From positions 1-10,474 of the forward strand of contig JAFPCL010000170.1 in assembly GCA_017390225.1 (NCBI GenBank): a DNA stretch of 10,474 nt. Reading direction: 5' to 3'. Below, piece by piece: positions 7,017 through 10,474 of this stretch (position 1 is the stretch's first letter; each line of letters begins with the position of its first letter). The position numbers and the translations under genes were made by a program. The notes below the pieces were generated by a model that saw nothing but the letters and a program-made list of their open reading frames with translations, ran no database searches and was not told where the DNA came from. Origin of the DNA: Clostridia bacterium. Its GTDB lineage: Bacteria; Bacillota; Clostridia; CAKSNL01; HGM11501.

Positions 7017-8411
7017 ATGAAAAAACATTTGATTTTAGTATTGGTATCGATTATGACATTGTTTTGCTTTATGGGAGCGGCACATGCCATGACGGTTTCG
7101 CTTTCGGCGTCCGAGGTGGCGGAAAATGGCACATTTTCCGTGGATGTGAAAGTAAAAGACAATCCCGGTTTTGCATCTTTTATGTGCATCATCAATTATG
7201 ATGCGGATTTGATCTATCCCGTGGCAGGTTCTACAAAGTGCGACCTCTATCAGGGCATGATTGTGGTAAACGCCGATGCGCCGGGGGCAAATGTGGAAAA
7301 GCTTTCTTATTATAAAATCAGCGGTGCCAATGCCGGGGATATGAAATCCGACGGTGTGCTGTTTTCCTGTGATTTTAAAGTGAAAGAAGATGCGACGGGC
7401 ACGGTGCAACTGTCTTTATATGAAGAAGAGGGTTGCGGCTTTTTCAATCAGGACTACAATCAAGTAGAGGCAACCTATAAGGGAACTTCACTGACAGTGG
7501 GCGAAAAAGAAAACAAAATGAAAGCTATTGAAATTCGCCTGTCCAAGACAAAGGTGACCGAGGGCAAGAGCATTGATGTCACGACCGTTGCCATTTATGA
7601 AGACGGCACGGAAGAGGAAGTGGAAGCGGAAATCTCCGTGAAGCCTTCTTCGATTGCCACGGTCAAAACCGGTTCTTTGGTAACGAAAAAGGACGGGGAA
7701 GGAGAAGTAACGGCAATCTACGGTGACTTTTCCGACACGGTAGGTTTTACCGTAACCAAAAAGCAGATGGCTATCGGTGGCGGAAGCTCCGGCACGATTG
7801 TGAAGCCGGACGATTCGGAGGAAGAAAAGCCGGAAGAAAAGCCGGAAGAGCCGGCATCCCCCGTGTTTACGGATCTTTCCACCCATGCCTATGCCATAGA
7901 ATCCATTGAGGCACTTTCCGCCAAGGGGATTGTAAAGGGCATCACTCAAACGGAATATGCGCCCGGCAACACGTTGACACGTGCCCAACTGGCGGCACTT
8001 TTGGTGCGTATGTTCGGCTTTACGGAAACCGCGGATATTACCCACTTTACGGATGTTTCGGAAAGTGATTGGTTCTATGCCGATGTGCGCGCCGCCTATG
8101 CCGCAGGGGTCATCAAGGGGGTAAGCGACACGAGCTTCAATCCCAACGGTGTGGTGACCCGTGAACAGACGGCCGTGATGATCATGCGTGCACTTTCGGC
8201 TTCGAACACACCGATGAAAGAAATCACCGATACTGCATATCCGTTCACTGAAGACGAAGCGGAAGCATCGGACTATGCAAAGGAAAGTATCTGCAAAATG
8301 TACAATCTGGGACTCATTCAAGGGGTGGCGGAAGGGCGGTTTGCACCGCAGGCATCCCTGATTCGTGCAGATATTGCATGTATCCTGTTCCGCATCTCAA
8401 AAATGAACTGA
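7017..8411 (+). CDS. Secreted cohesin-like, Big-like and triple-SLH surface protein
   Basis: This is a 464-residue exported protein anchored to the wall. The ATG at 7017 has GAAAGG (7002-7007) 9 nt upstream. The signal peptide is residues 1-24, cut after AHA. Residues 25-160 resemble a cohesin domain: the VTV-type first strand, NPGFASFMCIINYDADL, DGVLFSCDFKVKEDATG and a late GTSLTV strand. Residues 165-250 are a Big-like Ig domain (IEIRLSKTKVTEGKSIDV, YEDGTEEEV, GEVTAIYGDFSDTVGFTV). A Gly/Ser then Glu/Pro/Lys linker spans about 253-282. Three SLH repeats follow from about 283, 342 and 402, with motifs LTRAQ, VTREQ and the diverged LIRAD. SLH domains bind pyruvylated secondary wall polysaccharide. 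Cohesins bind dockerin partners in cellulosomes, but cohesin-like folds also occur in proteins with no dockerin partner, so scaffolding is only a possibility. Transcription ends at a strong terminator directly after the stop. Confidence 0.85.
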   Translation: MKKHLILVLVSIMTLFCFMGAAHAMTVSLSASEVAENGTFSVDVKVKDNPGFASFMCIINYDADLIYPVAGSTKCDLYQGMIVVNADAPGANVEKLSYYKISGANAGDMKSDGVLFSCDFKVKEDATGTVQLSLYEEEGCGFFNQDYNQVEATYKGTSLTVGEKENKMKAIEIRLSKTKVTEGKSIDVTTVAIYEDGTEEEVEAEISVKPSSIATVKTGSLVTKKDGEGEVTAIYGDFSDTVGFTVTKKQMAIGGGSSGTIVKPDDSEEEKPEEKPEEPASPVFTDLSTHAYAIESIEALSAKGIVKGITQTEYAPGNTLTRAQLAALLVRMFGFTETADITHFTDVSESDWFYADVRAAYAAGVIKGVSDTSFNPNGVVTREQTAVMIMRALSASNTPMKEITDTAYPFTEDEAEASDYAKESICKMYNLGLIQGVAEGRFAPQASLIRADIACILFRISKMN

Positions 8412-8451
8412 AAAAAAGCACCGATTTCTCGCGGGAAATCGGTGCTTTTTT
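8412..8451. terminator. Strong, probably bidirectional Rho-independent terminator
   Basis: A perfect 17-bp stem pairs 8412-8428 with 8435-8451 around a 6-nt loop. The core is GCACCGATTTC / GAAATCGGTGC, flanked by A6 on the left and T6 on the right, so it can end transcription in both directions. It begins immediately after the stop codon of the cohesin-SLH gene and isolates it from the next promoter at 8473. Confidence 0.95.
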
Positions 8452-8472
8452 GTGGAAATGCATAAAAAAATG

Positions 8473-8501
8473 TTGACATTTTTGTTTGAATAGAGTATAA
8501 T
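8473..8501 (+). promoter_or_regulatory. Perfect-consensus sigma-A promoter
   Basis: TTGACA (8473-8478), exactly 17 nt, then TATAAT (8496-8501): both hexamers match consensus fully. Transcription would start near 8508, giving a leader of about 23 nt with AGGGAGG at 8517-8523. This is the strongest promoter in the window and suggests abundant product from the gene at 8531. Confidence 0.9.
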
Positions 8502-8530
8502 TTTACTATCATTTTTAGGGAGGTTTTTGT

Positions 8531-10075
8531 ATGCGAAAATCTATATTTTTCGTTTTACTTATGATGCTTGTCGCTGTCTGTATTCTGCCTTCTTTTGCGG
8601 CGAATATTGCAACGGTATCTCTTGATAAGGAAGAGTATCTGATCGGCGAAGATATTCATGTTGCCATTTCCGGTGTAACGCCGGAACAAATCGAAAAAGG
8701 AGCATGCTTTGGCCTTTATCACGAGTCGGATAAAAACAGAAATGAAACGGTCTGGGGCAACCATTTGATGAGCATGAACAATGATTTCACATGGACCTTC
8801 AAGGCACCGATGCGCCCCGGCAATTACGAAATTCGTTTGTTTGCAGATGAAGAGCAGCTTTTTGCCATAGTAAAAAAGACGTTCAAGATTGTTTATTGGC
8901 ATCATCAGGATGAATTTATTTTAACACTGGATCGGGCAGTCTATGAGCCCAACGAGCTCATGGCAGTAGAGGTGTTGGGTGCAGATCCTTTGCATGCGGA
9001 AGCCGGTGCTCATGTGGAGATTTTCCGTGCCGGTGCGGCGCATGAATTTTCGTATAAGTTTGGTGAATATTTGTCGGAAGCCGATGCAGGACGTATGATG
9101 ATTTCGGCACCGACGGATGTGGGTAAATATGTGATGCGGTTATACATCACATACGAAGAAAACAAAAAAACATTCGTTGTGGAAAAACCCTTTGCTGTAG
9201 CTTACAAGGCAGAAGGTGATGCTTCCTTCACACTGCTGAAGAACACATACATGCTGGCTGAAAATATCGATATTACGGTCAATAAGCTCACAAAGGCACA
9301 GATCGACACAGGTGCTTGCGTTGGTATCTATCAAAAGGGTGCGGCGCATGATAAGCCATATTTTGAGCCCCTTGATATGAAGAAGGGAACAACGGTGTGT
9401 ATGCGTGCTCCTGTGTTCCCCGGAACGTATGAGCTTCGATTGTATGCATCCTCCGTCAAAGAAGACGGCTCGCTCCTGTACAGCCGCAATGTTGCGATCG
9501 ACGGCACACCGTCTGCGCTTTTCATGACAGGTTATGAAGGGATTTCCACTTGGGCTGTTCCCGATGTGGTGCAGGCGATGGAACTGGGGCTGGTGGATGA
9601 AACACTTTTGGAAAGATTCGGGGAGCCTATCACCCGTGCGGAATTTGCACGCCTCGCGGTGTTCCTGAACCAAAAACTCACGGGCTTTCGTTCCGTGATG
9701 TCTGATCGAAATACGTTCCAGGATACACAGGATGAATATGTTCTGCGCGCGCATAATCTAAAAATCGTTATGGGTGTTACGGATATTTATTTCGAGCCGG
9801 ATGCCTTTGTCACCCGTGAGGCGCTGTCGACAATGCTTCACCGCACACTCTACACTTCATTGCCGAAGCTCAACCGCAGTGTGAAAAATCCGGTAGATTT
9901 TACTGACAAGGCACAGTTCAGCAATTGGGCAAATGAAGCCATTCAATATCTGTCCGGCTACGGAATTATTAACGGCACACCGGAAGGGGCATTTCTTCCG
10001 CAGGATGAATGTACCATTGAGGCGGCAATTGCGCTTGTCAACAGAACCTACCAAACATTTAAAGATAAAAAATAA
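8531..10075 (+). CDS. Secreted protein with three 102-residue Ig-like modules and diverged SLH repeats
   Basis: This is a 514-residue exported surface protein of unknown role. The ATG at 8531 has AGGGAGG 7 nt upstream. The signal peptide is about residues 1-23 (hydrophobic run, then SFA|A). Residues 26-328 contain three tandem modules, each opening with L..Y...E.I.V, carrying a G-A-x-V/F-x-I/L-Y/F motif at G57, G159 and G261, and closing with P-G/V-x-Y-x-x-R-L-Y/F near residues 97, 198 and 298. They are probably beta-sandwich folds, but I do not recognise the family. Three SLH repeats follow. The first (about 336-385) lacks the usual F-x-D opening but keeps ITRAE; the second, from about 395, has VTREA; the third, from about 456, has CTIEA in place of TRAE. 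Wall anchoring is therefore likely but perhaps weakened. The perfect promoter suggests high expression. The repeat layout is seen; adhesion or structural function is inference. Confidence 0.87.
   Translation: MRKSIFFVLLMMLVAVCILPSFAANIATVSLDKEEYLIGEDIHVAISGVTPEQIEKGACFGLYHESDKNRNETVWGNHLMSMNNDFTWTFKAPMRPGNYEIRLFADEEQLFAIVKKTFKIVYWHHQDEFILTLDRAVYEPNELMAVEVLGADPLHAEAGAHVEIFRAGAAHEFSYKFGEYLSEADAGRMMISAPTDVGKYVMRLYITYEENKKTFVVEKPFAVAYKAEGDASFTLLKNTYMLAENIDITVNKLTKAQIDTGACVGIYQKGAAHDKPYFEPLDMKKGTTVCMRAPVFPGTYELRLYASSVKEDGSLLYSRNVAIDGTPSALFMTGYEGISTWAVPDVVQAMELGLVDETLLERFGEPITRAEFARLAVFLNQKLTGFRSVMSDRNTFQDTQDEYVLRAHNLKIVMGVTDIYFEPDAFVTREALSTMLHRTLYTSLPKLNRSVKNPVDFTDKAQFSNWANEAIQYLSGYGIINGTPEGAFLPQDECTIEAAIALVNRTYQTFKDKK
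8603..9514 (+). repeat. Three tandem copies of a roughly 102-codon module
   Basis: The copies span roughly 8603-8905, 8906-9211 and 9215-9514. The G-A motif glycine codons fall at 8699, 9005 and 9311, exactly 306 nt apart each time. Copies two and three still share the identical 14-mer GGTGCGGCGCATGA at 9032 and 9338, also 306 nt apart, whereas copy one has diverged there (SDKN instead of GAAH). This points to duplication within the gene, with copies two and three the closer pair at this site. Confidence 0.8.
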
Positions 10076-10082
10076 AAGGTAT

Positions 10083-10131
10083 GCATCGCTATATTGCCCT
10101 TTGGCAATGTGGCGATGCTATCACTGTTTTT
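10083..10131 (+). terminator. Long hairpin after the repeat-SLH gene, probable terminator
   Basis: A 16-bp stem (10083-10098 with 10103-10118, two G-T wobbles) closes on a CTTT loop; its outer arm is GCATCGC / GCGATGC and its inner arm ends GCC / GGC. The T5 run begins at 10127, 8 nt past the stem, which is later than in a standard intrinsic terminator. It probably ends or stabilises the transcript from 8531. No convincing promoter is visible between it and the next gene, so some read-through may feed that gene. Confidence 0.6.
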
Positions 10132-10177
10132 ATTATTAAATCATTAGCCGGATTTTTTCGGCGGAAAAGAGGAAAAT

Positions 10178-10474
10178 ATGCGAAAATTATCGGTTTTTCT
10201 TTTGGTTTTCAGTTTTTTGTTTTGCCTGAATTCCATGGCGGCAGAGCTTGAGCTTTTGCCCGGAACAGCGGCTGTAAACAATGGGTTTACCTTAAATGCA
10301 GACGGCTCGACAGACGGGATGAATGAAGGTGAATCTATTGTTTTTTCGTCTGTCACTGTGCCGAAAAATACAAAAACCGTTGTTTTCACATTAGGCTGTC
10401 AAGATAATTACTACAGCGACGGCGATGTTTTGCAAATGCGCAAAGGCGATCCGAATGGTGAACTTTTGGCAGAA
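10178..10474 (+). CDS. Secreted protein with CBM6-like module, truncated by window end
   Basis: The reading frame is open from ATG 10178 to the last base: 99 codons, no stop. AGAGG (10168-10172) lies 5 nt before the start. The first residues form a signal peptide (MRKLSVFLLVFSFLFCLNS, then MAAE, cleavage likely after AA). The rest reads like the start of a CBM6/CBM35-type carbohydrate-binding domain: FTLNADGSTDGMNEGESIVF, a V.VP strand, VVFTLGCQDNYYSDGDVLQM, then GDPNGELLAE, which matches the S/D-P-x-G-x-L-I/L pattern near the end of the CBM6 fold. What follows is outside the window and could be more modules, a catalytic domain or SLH repeats, as in the two genes upstream. Export is well supported; the CBM assignment is moderate. 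Confidence 0.7.
   Translation, partial: MRKLSVFLLVFSFLFCLNSMAAELELLPGTAAVNNGFTLNADGSTDGMNEGESIVFSSVTVPKNTKTVVFTLGCQDNYYSDGDVLQMRKGDPNGELLAE

Noticed and set aside
7488..8321. Long reverse-strand open frame (277 codons) opposite the cohesin-SLH gene
   Set aside because: It lies wholly opposite a gene with clear domains, its translation has no recognisable domain, and it is rich in Arg, His and Cys as expected for an antisense shadow.
8603..9514. Tandem repeat region considered as a CRISPR-like or recombination array
   Set aside because: The repeats are about 306 nt long, in frame and only conserved at protein level apart from one 14-mer, so this is a protein domain duplication.
9140..9754. 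Reverse-strand open frame (204 codons) opposite the repeat-SLH gene
   Set aside because: It covers the second and third modules and the first SLH repeat of a well-supported forward gene; composition is shadow-like and no family is recognisable.
10147..10162. GCCG/CGGC dyad with a T-rich loop before the last gene
   Set aside because: Only 4 bp of stem with an 8-nt loop; too weak to call a terminator, riboswitch or attenuator.

Overview
The window looks like a chromosomal segment of an anaerobic, Gram-positive-type Bacillota, probably a clostridial lineage. The reasons are the strong AGGAGG-type ribosome binding sites, GTG and TTG starts beside ATG, clean sigma-A promoters with 17-nt spacers, Rho-independent terminators, a lipoprotein signal, and two consecutive proteins ending in S-layer homology (SLH) repeats. 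I cannot name the species. Every gene I support lies on the + strand.

Positions 1-2126 are an accessory-looking, AT-rich block. A palindromic intergenic element sits at the extreme left (two hairpins at 14-27 and 39-67). A 13-bp interrupted inverted repeat (138-173) follows, then a two-gene AbiE-type toxin-antitoxin cassette: abiEi (264-1022) and abiEii (1015-1965), overlapping by 8 nt. The block closes with a terminator built from a 21-nt duplicated motif (2088-2126). Sampled stretches of the cassette are clearly lower in G+C than the genes to its right, which suggests acquisition.

Positions 2137-5827 form a two-gene operon driven by a promoter at 2137-2165. The first gene encodes a lipoprotein of the ComEC-like metallo-beta-lactamase fold with an Ada-like putative zinc module at its C-terminus. 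Fourteen bases later comes a GH78-type alpha-L-rhamnosidase without a signal peptide. The pairing of a surface hydrolase with a cytoplasmic rhamnosidase has no obvious explanation.

Positions 5847-10474 hold envelope and surface genes, most with their own promoter. They are a membrane acyltransferase of the AT3 family, a secreted protein with cohesin-like, Big-like and three SLH domains (ended by a strong terminator at 8412-8451), a second SLH protein with three copies of a roughly 102-residue module behind a perfect TTGACA/TATAAT promoter, and a secreted protein cut by the window end whose visible part resembles a family 6 carbohydrate-binding module. Together these suggest a cell-surface region for polysaccharide binding and wall-anchored display. 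No complete new defence or mobile system is visible. The most unusual items are the 102-residue repeat protein, the cohesin-SLH protein, and the lipoprotein MBL-Ada / GH78 operon.
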